This document shows positions 54,501-62,922 of a stretch of DNA of 64,000 nt, one piece after another. The translations under genes and the position numbers were made by a program. The stretch is from Clostridium_AI sp964409685. Lineage in GTDB: Bacteria > Bacillota > Clostridia > Lachnospirales > Lachnospiraceae. How positions within the stretch are numbered: position 1 is the first letter of the stretch; the number at the start of each line of letters is the position of its first letter. The notes under the pieces were generated by a model, which searched no databases, was not told where the DNA came from, and saw only the letters and a program-made list of their open reading frames with translations. The DNA is taken from positions 1-64,000 of the forward strand of contig CAYPEJ010000016.1 in NCBI GenBank assembly GCA_964409685.1, given 5' to 3'.

Positions 54501-57500
54501 TCGGCGGATGTATGTACTATGAATTTCGCTATGGCGATGATGGAAAATGGCAAGTTGTCTTCTATGGTGGAGGGCTTAATGCAGGATTTGGTGTAGACTT
54601 TGGATATACGCAAAACTTTATGCTTGGACCTGTACCTGTAAATTGTAGTTTCAATCTAGGTATCGCAGCTTCAATGGGATTTACTACTACCAATACTGGC
54701 TATTTTGAAGGTATTAGTAATAAAAGTAATTACTTGACAAACGCAGAAGTGAAAATGATATGTGAGGCATTTGCTGGAGTAGGTTGGGATTGCGGATTTG
54801 TTGCATTAAAACTGGGGATATACGGAAGTCTAACAGGCTCTTACTCAATAAAAAATCTTGATGCATGGAATGTAAATTACAAAGAAAAGCTACTTGACAA
54901 AGTGAATAAATCTGGAACAAATACAACGGTGGTAGGTGAACTAGGCTTGAAGTTTACTGTCAAGATTCTGTTCATTAACTATTCAAAGAAACTTTGGTCA
55001 GCGTCCCACAAGTTTGTAGATGTTAGTACTGGAGAGTATGAAGCTATTGGTGAATGGTGGTCAAATTCAGTTGGTGGGATTCATACAGAACCTTTGGATG
55101 CTTCGGCACAATTGTGTTCTATCAATGAAGTGAACCAAGAGAGCAGGGCGTACTTAGCATTTGAGGATCGTGAATGGGCTGGTGGAAGCAGTGAAGAACT
55201 TGCAGAAGATGAAATGAACTCTATGAAATTAGTGCAGAGCAATGCCTACAGCTTTGCAGAACCTATCTATAATGACGACGGAAGTATTATTGCATACTTA
55301 TCAGATTCTGATAGTTCTGAATTGGAAGATACATTAGCAAGCTATGCTGTAAGAAAGGATGGAACCTATGTCAATCAACATGGTATCGATCCAGTTACTT
55401 ATACAACAGATGAATTAAATAATGAAACAGGAGCTAGAGGTTCCGACGAAAAATTAGATCCTATCTATGATGATGAGGGTAAAGTAATAAACAAATACCG
55501 TACAACAGAAAGAACTGGTTATGGTGACAGTACAGTAAGGATAGCAGGTACAAATGACTTTAGTGTTGCAGCCTGGGTACGTCAAAGCAATCCTCTTCCT
55601 GATGCGAAACAAGAAAATCCAAGTTATGAAGATTTGACGGTAATGTTAAATCAGGCAGAAATCTGTGCTTCCATCTGGAATGGAGAAAAGTGGACCACAT
55701 GTAAGCTTACCGACAATAATATAGGAGACTTTTCACCAGCAGTGGCAGTAAATGAGAATTATGCCGTTGTAGCATGGAGAACATGTTCTGGTTCAGATTC
55801 AAGTAATCCAATGGATTTCAATGTTTGTGATGAAATTCATGCCAAAGTTTATAATAAACAAAAGGATGCATGGGGAGAGACCATTACTTTATACAATGGC
55901 CAGACTGGTAGTGTTCATGGTTTAGAAGTGTCTATTATGTCGGATGGTACAGCAATGGCCGCTTATGTCATTAAGACAGGTGACGATGCACAGGTAATGA
56001 CGGATACGGAAATTATGTATACAGTAATAGATGTTAGCGGTAATGTAAGAGAAAGTATTCGAGTAACAAATGACAACAATATTGATCAAAATCTGCAGCT
56101 AGCAAAAGTAAACTGGAATGGGGAAGAACACTTTATCCTTGGATGGTTTAATGAAAGAGAGTCAACAGAACTGGATAATGAAGGAAAAGCAGTTTCAGTG
56201 CGTGATATTAAACTATTAGCAATTAATTCGCTAGGTATGCCAAACGGTGACTTTGTGGAGAGTATTCATGAGGCAGGTGCTGAAATCAACAGTGCAAACT
56301 TTAGATTTAGCAAACCTGCAAAAGATGCTACTTTAGATGATTTATCAATTGTGTGGTTATCTATGTGTAAAGAACAATCAGAGGAAAAGGAAGAAGAGGA
56401 TTTAGCACCTAAGAATACGTATATTTTATCAGCAATTCGCTTCTCAGAAATCAATCATGAAATTATGTTAAGTACACCATTAGAAATTGCTAGAATGAAA
56501 ACAGGGCAAACCATAGATGAATTCTCATCCTATAGCAATGGGGATATGATTCAGACCGTATTACAAAGTACAGATTACACCATTGATCCAGAAGATCCGA
56601 GAACGTATGAAGTTGATAAAGTTGAAGTGTTAGATGAAACAGACGGCGAGAAAAAGACACAAAATATTTATACACCAGTTGGTAAGGCCAGCATGTATAC
56701 CGTAACAAGTAAATTCAACTTATGCACATTAGAAACAGAAGATGTCTACGTAGATAGAAACAATGTTGTTATGGGATTCTCTACACCAATTGGATTTACT
56801 GTGAAAAATACAGGTATCCGTACCATTGATAAAATTACATTAACATTAGATGGCAATCCTACTGAAATTGATACAAAATTACTTCCAGGAGAAAGTCAGA
56901 CAATCTCTGAATATTACAAGGTGCCAGCTGACACAGTAAAGGATGTAACTTATTCCATTACAGCACATAGTGGTGAGCTTGCATCGAAAGAAGCTGACTG
57001 CAGTGGCGTAGTGAAATTAAACTTGCCAGATGTATCAGTTCGTAATGTAGAGCTTACGAAAGAAGAAGATAAGGAGCGTACCGTACAGGTATCTCTTAGC
57101 AATGGAAGCCAAGTACCATTTAAAAATGGTGGAAAGCAAATTGTTGTTGCACTTTATGACAGCAATCCAGAGACAAGTGCCGAAGATCTTGAGCCAATTG
57201 ACAAGATTACTATTAAGGAGGATGCTGACTTAGCATTAGTAGATGCACATGCCTATAATTGTCAGTTCGAATTGTCAAAAGAGAAACTGGAACAAATGAT
57301 TAAAAAATATTACTCCGAGGAAGAGTTAGAAAAGAGTAATGATGAAATTCCAGACAATGGACTTGAACTTTTTGTCAAAGCATGGATACTAGAAGATTCG
57401 GGCGAAATACAGGAGGAAGATTACACTGGTGATAATAGTGGATGGATTCAGATTGAAAGCCTAATAAAGAAATACCAGAGTAATTATTCAATTAGTTCCC

Positions 57501-58993
57501 ATGTTGAGAAATCAGAGGGTTCTGTTGATGCTGTTGTAACAATTAAAAATAACTCTTATGCCAAGAAACTATGCGGAAATGCAGTTGCTATTTTATGTGA
57601 TAGCAAGGGTAAGGTGATGAGTAAGGCAAAACAGACTTATGATCCAGCCAATGGAGAATATACAGTTGTTTGCGTAAACGAAGAGGAAAGTAAAGATATT
57701 ACGATTTCATTTACGGCAGAGGATTTACTAGACGGATATAAGTTAGAAGATGCTGTTTCTATCAAAGCAAGTTTTGGTGCTATAGATTCAGAAGATCGTT
57801 CAGCAAAACTAGAGCAATTTGGTGTCAAGGGACAGGAAGTAGCATGTAGTCTATTTGAGCGAAGTAATAGCAATCCAATTGTAACGAAACAAGACAAGGA
57901 AATTAAGGTAAATGGTGAGTCCATTACAGAAAAAGTGGAAGTACATACATATTATTATGTTAGTTCAAAGTCACTGAATAGCAAACAGCGTAAGACTTTT
58001 ATATCCACTGTTTCAAGAAACCCTGCAGATGCATTAGAAATTAAAGTAAACGGAAAGCTTGTTGCAAAGGGAATCGGGGCACAAATTGTTGATGCTAATC
58101 TTTCATGTGATAGTAATAATATTCAAACAACTGTTGAAAGTACTCCAATTAAGCAAATGAATGTTGTACGAAAAGTTGTGACAAAAGCAAAAAATGGAAA
58201 ACAGTCGACTAAAAAAGTGACAGAACGCTATATGCTGAATCAGGATGGTAAGCCAATAGATGCTCAGGGCACAGAAATTGATTTAGAAGCACAAGACGTT
58301 GTAAGCTACGAAGAAGTGTATGTGGTAAATCAAAGTGTATACTCAGCACATTTATCTACGGGCAGTTATGTTGAAGAAGAGGTTCAGAAGAAAGTACCAG
58401 CCAATCAGGTTTTACTTCTAAAATCAAAAATGAAAGCCAATAAAAAGGGAAAAGTAGATGCATGCTGCTTAACATGGAATACCATTAAAGAGGCAGATGG
58501 CTACTTGGTATATGGTGCAAAATGTGATACAGCTTACAAGTCCTATGCATTTAAGAGATTAGCAAAGATAAAAGGGAATGATAAACTAACCTTTACCCAG
58601 AAGTCGTTAAAAGCAAATCAAGGATATAAGTATCTGGTAAAGGCTTACAGAATGGAGAATGGAAAGCAGAAAATTATTGCACGTTCTTATGTAGTACGAA
58701 CTTTTGCGTTCCAGAACGGCTCCAAATATGCAAATCCAACTAGCATAAAGATAGCAAAAACTACTTTTACAACGAAAAAAGGAAAATCGTTTAAACTGGA
58801 ACCAACGATAGTCTTGCCAAAGAAAACGAAAAGGAAGAAACAGGGACCAGCCATACGTTATATTTCATCAGAACCAAGCATTGCAACGGTAACGAGCAGT
58901 GGAAAAGTAGTAGGAAGAAAGAAAGGAAGTTGCTATATTTACATGGTTGCACAGAATGGAGTCTGGAAGAAAATTAAGGTTTATGTAAAATAG
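48599..58993 (+). CDS. Giant secreted multidomain protein (3464 residues), Ig-like and Calx-beta-like repeats
   Basis: The signal peptide is residues 1-34 (RKLF...LLASLLAITLSVPA, cut near LFA). A Calx-beta-like domain spans about 193-300 (VRIQPDRTSIDETGNEQTID, TIPAGETTTSFSV). The next 1600 residues are a series of beta-sandwich-like segments. A Gly/aromatic-rich region near 1965-2160 (GGLNAGFGVDFGYTQNFML) alternates like beta-strands of a barrel or sheet. A CARDB-like domain is near 2800-2900, fibronectin-III-like at about 3275-3370 (ACCLTWNTIKEADGYLVYGA), and a C-terminal BIG2 Ig domain at about 3380-3464 (SIATVTSSGKVVGRKKGSCY). There is no LPXTG or SLH motif. It is probably a secreted or wall-associated adhesin or structural protein. 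AGGAGGT lies before the ATG. Confidence 0.75.
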   Translation: MNRKLFMKNLHKRLLASLLAITLSVPAQSVPLFASGINETDKEQVHYNQAIVDELQKLCTNGENATDILDELRKQGIVDETGAPVEHGTFNVNGKKMTEEEFTKEARKQKTGKVCVDGNEVTWEEINRLLTLKESLKQLNDFMGEEVEINESNQDEYIASAMSLKQQLEEGNVLVYDDPTGSTYGAGISHQARVRIQPDRTSIDETGNEQTIDVTVSLITKQSVPVTLHYQTVSGSASAEGSGTVTIPAGETTTSFSVKYHGSNVKRKGDSVFYIECNGVENALIDNGASYGKNITIPITVKKNDEFIYEHNVSGKVSVSSDRTERTWTEHKKIDIFHWFDEKHTEYTYHKYITCKLTYDDIKGYINTWPDNYYRFTYNGNPSYSAGGVSSSGPGSLVKEHGRVTLPTDSVWSYTTHASKVDYDYSYVGGISSNMYIKEVHERINLTKLNIPSGTFYVGQSIPITATFDENMSIDDSIKLTMTDGTVLTPVEAGTVGNSCTFLYQVPEVPSGNIPNISELSLHGTKSYSNDTLIIVGQEQDNTAFNLELLSNNSPETIMISNNQCYLRYYKDASFSNVEVSIDDQKPGSQWVTEVVTVNQGGDGIFRKWIQSNCEPIDSLDLTARKDLKTGKKVQEALKGTPYAVYADEETYSISEYVKSMYLSVDGGVTRVPLYVVAQNGSTTETNEIPVALIAYYRASLNTGTEPRIDAAELFMDPDIGSTYDYIKEENEADLMFSQTSRGVVVPQFYEVKNAVFAYPGAATIDYYNENPFFSNWESLVDDPKKLVSYHLDYDGDLNHIVTSGRDNPLYVDSTEKADVHQSVNKKDEKENNLILTLKEASIEDDTAAITTEQYEMEDSLITNPFRMETDELGFVARFNSSEDFSFYGTDNLIWVSSDESIANVRYPEKFKGEKAATYGADHTAPIEIVPTGKVGKVYFTLYALNDGFDGYTPVEVCRSVTLFCEPGKEPYLRIPSANGTVASLSCNQNESLDVCFSSNLTKQNAEEAEKLSSLDKYLLPNYPTAFTMEVYETDFAGRPAGEPVYTDTVISTNNKTIGKMTIPQGILTKISRSAEAVYTVKISAESLRAYGTENGLVQKRELITAVANITVLPNPPSLKLGKLESYSILDNSKLPITYELETNGATLAATSLTIIDSDGNTVLSKALKQGKNTITWKPEKIEDQLKKTYVVKASIQAKSGDTPTLDSYVVYVYNHEALDILVDAVDGKNVAGETDVDKVTLDNHKKVKSLISKDGQTLSLRDNKISLHDLAKDINLASMISINYGDYVWGQISDQIKWDVAKDTKDKNDKQNQEAIATTLNYSQGGAYSNINSYSYVSYSPSENFMAVSTQDGKAVITATHARTGMKSSIKVTSKTLKNQLYLFKFLPEQKTKMEYKNGDGKECVMYSDENGELALYEETGIASDIHLYSENDSESYIGTIVYKDILSGEQDLSKLQYYPVNNYMLRSLSKVNIYVTDEKGAPYANKELWIRGGVYKNEEYCYAANLGPNRGHLGDGKQDQIFTTDNNGAITVYFDASQFFSLSEETIADRMIQPDDYILYNFEIKFQPNDQVDKVKTAYEPQMVHVSSELNPYNVLNDCNAYVQARVVKTGANTPVINSQLYCQCEESGTIGDVTNIYGYKGAIGLSKHYPQAIISTETLMWGESVETEPYIYKDRDGREISYGIALSEIDKNKYKLNYANEYGAEFANQTSKVVTYPFADMPVVESTWNLKKNSINNEIPQNKVVSLQVEMYKDANVLKEMVNDFRCTTKTNEEPINKEVKDDLQELLDSISKNMDWAGSLSSQINKDNLFKYANKGLKELVSATGLPLEVQLSPTKDPRCFHVMVTMGNTLADYYSGTEVYENKDGEIQDTYEEEHLKGSIVTDEEKKSHSNEKFAEEYGITNNGGKYTAKHIDNSETKNIFKKLWNKGKDKVADEVMSYKRQGAQAKAKQNYTKEIGKAKATFGGCMYYEFRYGDDGKWQVVFYGGGLNAGFGVDFGYTQNFMLGPVPVNCSFNLGIAASMGFTTTNTGYFEGISNKSNYLTNAEVKMICEAFAGVGWDCGFVALKLGIYGSLTGSYSIKNLDAWNVNYKEKLLDKVNKSGTNTTVVGELGLKFTVKILFINYSKKLWSASHKFVDVSTGEYEAIGEWWSNSVGGIHTEPLDASAQLCSINEVNQESRAYLAFEDREWAGGSSEELAEDEMNSMKLVQSNAYSFAEPIYNDDGSIIAYLSDSDSSELEDTLASYAVRKDGTYVNQHGIDPVTYTTDELNNETGARGSDEKLDPIYDDEGKVINKYRTTERTGYGDSTVRIAGTNDFSVAAWVRQSNPLPDAKQENPSYEDLTVMLNQAEICASIWNGEKWTTCKLTDNNIGDFSPAVAVNENYAVVAWRTCSGSDSSNPMDFNVCDEIHAKVYNKQKDAWGETITLYNGQTGSVHGLEVSIMSDGTAMAAYVIKTGDDAQVMTDTEIMYTVIDVSGNVRESIRVTNDNNIDQNLQLAKVNWNGEEHFILGWFNERESTELDNEGKAVSVRDIKLLAINSLGMPNGDFVESIHEAGAEINSANFRFSKPAKDATLDDLSIVWLSMCKEQSEEKEEEDLAPKNTYILSAIRFSEINHEIMLSTPLEIARMKTGQTIDEFSSYSNGDMIQTVLQSTDYTIDPEDPRTYEVDKVEVLDETDGEKKTQNIYTPVGKASMYTVTSKFNLCTLETEDVYVDRNNVVMGFSTPIGFTVKNTGIRTIDKITLTLDGNPTEIDTKLLPGESQTISEYYKVPADTVKDVTYSITAHSGELASKEADCSGVVKLNLPDVSVRNVELTKEEDKERTVQVSLSNGSQVPFKNGGKQIVVALYDSNPETSAEDLEPIDKITIKEDADLALVDAHAYNCQFELSKEKLEQMIKKYYSEEELEKSNDEIPDNGLELFVKAWILEDSGEIQEEDYTGDNSGWIQIESLIKKYQSNYSISSHVEKSEGSVDAVVTIKNNSYAKKLCGNAVAILCDSKGKVMSKAKQTYDPANGEYTVVCVNEEESKDITISFTAEDLLDGYKLEDAVSIKASFGAIDSEDRSAKLEQFGVKGQEVACSLFERSNSNPIVTKQDKEIKVNGESITEKVEVHTYYYVSSKSLNSKQRKTFISTVSRNPADALEIKVNGKLVAKGIGAQIVDANLSCDSNNIQTTVESTPIKQMNVVRKVVTKAKNGKQSTKKVTERYMLNQDGKPIDAQGTEIDLEAQDVVSYEEVYVVNQSVYSAHLSTGSYVEEEVQKKVPANQVLLLKSKMKANKKGKVDACCLTWNTIKEADGYLVYGAKCDTAYKSYAFKRLAKIKGNDKLTFTQKSLKANQGYKYLVKAYRMENGKQKIIARSYVVRTFAFQNGSKYANPTSIKIAKTTFTTKKGKSFKLEPTIVLPKKTKRKKQGPAIRYISSEPSIATVTSSGKVVGRKKGSCYIYMVAQNGVWKKIKVYVK

Positions 58994-59008
58994 CATAGTA
59001 ATTTAGGA

Positions 59009-59050
59009 GGAGGTATCGTGCTGTCGAGAGATGGGCGGTACCTTCTTTTT
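59009..59050 (+). terminator. Terminator after the giant gene
   Basis: GGAGGTATCGT (59009-59019) pairs through G-U-containing contacts with GGCGGTACCTTC (59034-59045), followed by T5. Confidence 0.75.
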
Positions 59051-59187
59051 GTATTATAATAATTTAATAGAAGGAAACGAATGTTAAAAAGTTAGATTAA
59101 GGATGAAATAGAGAATTTTTGAGATAAATTAAACATGTAATCAAATTACATGTTATAATTAAGCATAATAGCAAAGGAAACGTTTAT

Positions 59188-59772
59188 ATGAATGATCAAC
59201 AATGGGACAAAAAACTTAAAATAAAGACCACAGGACGTGAAGACGCACATGCTGACGATTATCATTTTCCATATGAGCCAACACCATATTCTGTATTAGA
59301 ACGTCTTGCGTCAAGTGGTCATATTAATAAAAATAGCACATTGATTGACTACGGATGTGGCAAAGGAAGAGTTAGTTTTTTTCTAAGCAAAGAACTAGGC
59401 TGCCGCTCCATAGGAATCGAATATAATCAGCAGATTTATCAACAAGCAGAGGAAAATAGAAAGAATTATATAAGAAAGCAAAGTGTTGAATTTGTCTGCA
59501 CAAATGCAGAGGATTTTCCAGTAACAGATGCGGATTGCTTCTATTTTTTCAATCCATTTTCTGTTGAGATTCTACGCTCTGTCCTTGGAAAAATCTTAGA
59601 TTCTTATTATGGGAATCCAAGAACGATGCAATTATTTTTCTATTATCCGAATGATGAGTATCTGTCTTATCTAATGACAGTGCCAGAATTATTATTTATA
59701 GATGAAATTGCTTGTCAGGATTTATTTGAAGGGAATAATAAGAGGGAGCGAATTTTAGTGTTTGAAATTTAG
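59188..59772 (+). CDS. Class I SAM-dependent methyltransferase
   Basis: A 194-residue enzyme with the Rossmann SAM site STLIDYGCGKGRVSFFLSKE, the acidic strand-2 end GIEYNQQIY, and a later CTNAEDFPVTDADCFYFFNPF. A short N-terminal extension reads EDAHADDYHFPYEPTPYSVL. The catalytic target is unknown; a similar EPTPY...L motif occurs in class I methyltransferases of unknown role in Firmicutes. AAAGGAAA precedes the ATG. It is followed 47 bases later by the APH-type kinase gene. Confidence 0.87.
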   Translation: MNDQQWDKKLKIKTTGREDAHADDYHFPYEPTPYSVLERLASSGHINKNSTLIDYGCGKGRVSFFLSKELGCRSIGIEYNQQIYQQAEENRKNYIRKQSVEFVCTNAEDFPVTDADCFYFFNPFSVEILRSVLGKILDSYYGNPRTMQLFFYYPNDEYLSYLMTVPELLFIDEIACQDLFEGNNKRERILVFEI

Positions 59773-59819
59773 TAACCAAGTTTGAATGACGATAATAGCG
59801 AATAATAGGGAGAGTAAAC

Positions 59820-60611
59820 ATGAATAGGAACAAAATGCCAAAAGAAATACAGAACAAAATCAAAGGGAAATCGTATGAGTTAGATGATATCGGAATGTCA
59901 GATTCTAGCGTACTTTGTTTTGATGATGTCGTGTTAAAAATTGAAGCGGTTGGAGAAGAAGCTGCGAATCAAGAAAAGATGATGCAATGGCTCGATGGAA
60001 AGCTACCAGTTCCCAAGGTTTTGTATTCTGTACAAGAAAAAGATAAAAACTATCTTTTAATGACCAAGATAACAGGTGAGATGCTTTGTGAAGAAAAATA
60101 TATGACACAGCCCAAGGAACTTGTTCGATTATTAGCAGAAGGACTTAAACTGTTATGGGAAGTAAAGATAGAGGGATGTCCTTGTAATAACAGTCTGGAA
60201 CATACCTTACAGCGTGCAGAGATACGAGTGAAAAATGGTACATTAGATACAGATGTAGAATCAGATACATATGGAGAAGATGGATTTGAATCACCAGAAG
60301 CATTGTTACAGTGGTTGAAGGATCATAAGCCAGAAGAAGATTTCGTATTTTCTCACGGCGATTATTGTTTACCTAATGTATTTGCGAAAGACGGAAAAGT
60401 TACTGGATTTATTGATATTGGAAATAGTGGTATAGCGGACCGCTATCAAGATATCGCACTATGTTATCGTAGTTTACAGCATAACTTTAGTGGAAGATTT
60501 AATGGAAAGGCATATCCAGGCTTTGAGCCAAATATGCTGTTTGATGAACTAGGGATAGATCCAGATTGGGAGAAGATAAGGTATTATATTTTGTTGGACG
60601 AATTATTTTAG
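59820..60611 (+). CDS. Aminoglycoside phosphotransferase, APH(3')-like
   Basis: A 263-residue kinase-fold protein. The ATP lysine is in DVVLKIEAVG, the catalytic loop is FSHGDYCLPNVFA, the metal Asp is in GFIDIGNSGIADRYQDIALC, and the C-terminus ends YYILLDELF, the usual APH(3') ending. Family members phosphorylate kanamycin-type drugs. This gene could confer resistance, but chromosomal homologues often act on other hydroxyl substrates, and the sequence does not decide. GGGAGAG precedes the ATG. Confidence 0.88.
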   Translation: MNRNKMPKEIQNKIKGKSYELDDIGMSDSSVLCFDDVVLKIEAVGEEAANQEKMMQWLDGKLPVPKVLYSVQEKDKNYLLMTKITGEMLCEEKYMTQPKELVRLLAEGLKLLWEVKIEGCPCNNSLEHTLQRAEIRVKNGTLDTDVESDTYGEDGFESPEALLQWLKDHKPEEDFVFSHGDYCLPNVFAKDGKVTGFIDIGNSGIADRYQDIALCYRSLQHNFSGRFNGKAYPGFEPNMLFDELGIDPDWEKIRYYILLDELF

Positions 60612-60685
60612 TCTTGACTCTCACACCATGTTAGGCTTTACAATCATATTGAGCTCAAACAAAACATAATCTCCAAGGAGGAAAC

Positions 60686-61495
60686 ATGTTAAAAATAGGT
60701 GATTTTTCAAAATTGTCCAGAGTAAGTATCCGTATGTTGCGATATTACGATGAAGTTGGTCTAATTAAACCTGTAAAAGTAGATGATTTCACTGGCTATC
60801 GCTATTATTCTGAAACGCAACTTTCCTTAATGGGAAAAATCAATGCATTAAAAGACATGGGATTTGGTGTTGCCGCCATATCTGAAATTGTAAAATGCAA
60901 GGATGACCCAGTAAAGATGGAACAGATTTTAGCAATCCGAAAAGCAGAACTACTAGAAGAGTCGGAAGAAATCGCAAAACGGTTACAACTCCTGGATACA
61001 GCCATTCATAGGTTGAGAAAGGACGAAAATATGAAATATAATTGTGTATTAAAACAGTTACCAGAAAGATATGTTGCAAGTGTGAGAAAAGTTATTCCAA
61101 AGTATGATCATGAGGGTGAATTATGGCACATACTATTTAGCGAAACGAAGGATATGAACTTAATTCCAATTGGACTAAATAGTGCAATTATGCATGATAA
61201 AGAATACAAAGAATCTGATGTAGATGTAGAAGTGCAGGTAGAGGTAAAAGGGACATATAACGACACAGAACATGTGAAATTCAAAACAGAATCCGAACAA
61301 TCCGTTGCAAGCGTAACATTTAACGGTTCTTATGAACAATTCCCAGAAGTGTATTCCTCTTTAGCTTCATGGGTAAATGAAAATGGATATGAATTTAGTG
61401 GTTCGATGATAGATATTTACCATGTAAGTCCACATGAGACACAGAATCCAGAGGAATTTGTAACAGAGGTATGTTGTCCAGTGAAAAAAAGATAG
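60686..61495 (+). CDS. MerR-family regulator with GyrI-like effector domain (BmrR-type)
   Basis: A 269-residue regulator. The N-terminal winged helix reads MLKIGDFSKLSRVSIRMLRYYDEVGLIKPVKVD and GYRYYSETQLSLM, followed by a coiled-coil dimerisation helix at about 80-115. The C-terminal roughly 150 residues form a GyrI/SOUL-like multidrug-binding domain (VKGTYNDTEHVKFKTESE, then FNGSYEQFPEVYSSLASWV). BmrR-type proteins activate drug exporters on binding lipophilic drugs, and an MFS transporter follows 200 bases downstream. AAGGAGGAAAC precedes the ATG. Confidence 0.9.
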   Translation: MLKIGDFSKLSRVSIRMLRYYDEVGLIKPVKVDDFTGYRYYSETQLSLMGKINALKDMGFGVAAISEIVKCKDDPVKMEQILAIRKAELLEESEEIAKRLQLLDTAIHRLRKDENMKYNCVLKQLPERYVASVRKVIPKYDHEGELWHILFSETKDMNLIPIGLNSAIMHDKEYKESDVDVEVQVEVKGTYNDTEHVKFKTESEQSVASVTFNGSYEQFPEVYSSLASWVNENGYEFSGSMIDIYHVSPHETQNPEEFVTEVCCPVKKR

Positions 61496-61695
61496 TGATT
61501 GAAAAGATAAAAATAGGTGATGGATTATAAAGAAATCTTCACCTATTTTTGTTTTCTATACGTCGTCCAATATAGGTAAATAAGTGCCATTTAGTCTCTT
61601 AGAAGTGATTGAAAGTGTACTTTGTTCATGGTAGAATACAAGAAGTTTATCAAATGAGAAGATAGACTTTAGACAAATGCTTGGAGGAAAAGCAA

Positions 61696-62883
61696 ATGAA
61701 TAATAAGTACAAAATTACCATGATATCATGTTTTATTGGTTACATAGTACAAGCCATTATCAATAATTTCGTTCCATTATTATTTTTAACATTCCAAAAG
61801 TCATATGGTATTTCGTTAAGTAAGATTACACTTTTAATTACCGTAAACTTTATTGTGCAATTAGCAGTGGATTTATTTGCTACACTATTTGTAGATAAAA
61901 TCGGATATCGTATTTCGATTATAGGAGCACATATATTTGGAGCACTTGGATTAATTTCATTGACGGTGTTACCAGAGATAATGGAACCGTATACTGGAAT
62001 GTTAATATCTGTAGTTTTATACGCCATTGGTGGGGGACTGATTGAGGTTTTAATTAGTCCACTAATGGAAAGTTGTCCAACAGATAATAAAGAAAAAGCA
62101 ATGAGTTTACTACATTCCTTTTATTGTTGGGGGCATGTAGGTGTAATATTGATTTCCACCATATTTTTTCAAGTATGGGGAATTGAACACTGGAGAATGT
62201 TAGCTGTTCTGTGGGCGATTATTCCACTTGTAAATGGATGCATTTTTATCAAAGCCCCTATGGTATCGTTGATTTCAGAGGATGAACAGGGCATGTCATT
62301 AAAAGAATTGTTTGGAAATAAAGTCTTTTGGTTGATTTTAGCGATGATGGTTTGTGCAGGGGCAAGCGAGCAATCTATGTCGCAATGGGCGTCCCTATTT
62401 GCAGAAAAAGCACTTGGAATTAGTAAAACGTTAGGAGATCTAGCGGGACCGATGGCATTTGCTATTTTTATGGGAAGTGCAAGAGCTATCTATGGAAAAT
62501 ATGGTGACAAGATTGATTTAGGTAAATTTATGGCAGGAAGCGGTGTACTTTGCGTAGTGTGCTATCTTGCAATTGTATGTATCCCGTCGCCGATGATTAA
62601 TTTAGTTGCATGTGCTATCTGTGGTTTTTCGGTAGGAATTATGTGGCCAGGGACGTATAGTAGTGCTACTGGAATATTGAAAAATGGTGGAACTGCGATG
62701 TTTGCTATTATGGCATTAGCAGGAGACCTTGGATGCGCGGGCGGTCCGACGTTAGTTGGGATGGTATCGAATGCATTGGGAAACAATATGAAACTTGGAA
62801 TTATGGTGGCAATCATATTTCCAGTCATGTTTCTTGTTGGTCTAATTAGGTGTAGTAAAAGTAAAAAGACATTATTAGATTGA
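61696..62883 (+). CDS. Major facilitator superfamily transporter
   Basis: A 395-residue protein with 12 predicted membrane helices. The MFS loop-2/3 region is visible as DLFATLFVDKIGYRISIIGAH. The second half repeats the layout (GSARAIYGKYGDKIDLGKFM). It may export drugs under the neighbouring BmrR-like regulator, but the FucP/sugar-like branch of MFS also looks like this (few charged residues in helices), so the substrate is open. ATG 61696 is chosen for GGAGGAAAAGC at proper distance over an upstream TTG. Confidence 0.85.
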   Translation: MNNKYKITMISCFIGYIVQAIINNFVPLLFLTFQKSYGISLSKITLLITVNFIVQLAVDLFATLFVDKIGYRISIIGAHIFGALGLISLTVLPEIMEPYTGMLISVVLYAIGGGLIEVLISPLMESCPTDNKEKAMSLLHSFYCWGHVGVILISTIFFQVWGIEHWRMLAVLWAIIPLVNGCIFIKAPMVSLISEDEQGMSLKELFGNKVFWLILAMMVCAGASEQSMSQWASLFAEKALGISKTLGDLAGPMAFAIFMGSARAIYGKYGDKIDLGKFMAGSGVLCVVCYLAIVCIPSPMINLVACAICGFSVGIMWPGTYSSATGILKNGGTAMFAIMALAGDLGCAGGPTLVGMVSNALGNNMKLGIMVAIIFPVMFLVGLIRCSKSKKTLLD

Positions 62884-62922
62884 AAGTGTACATAAATATT
62901 TAGAAGTGGAGATGAAACTTAA

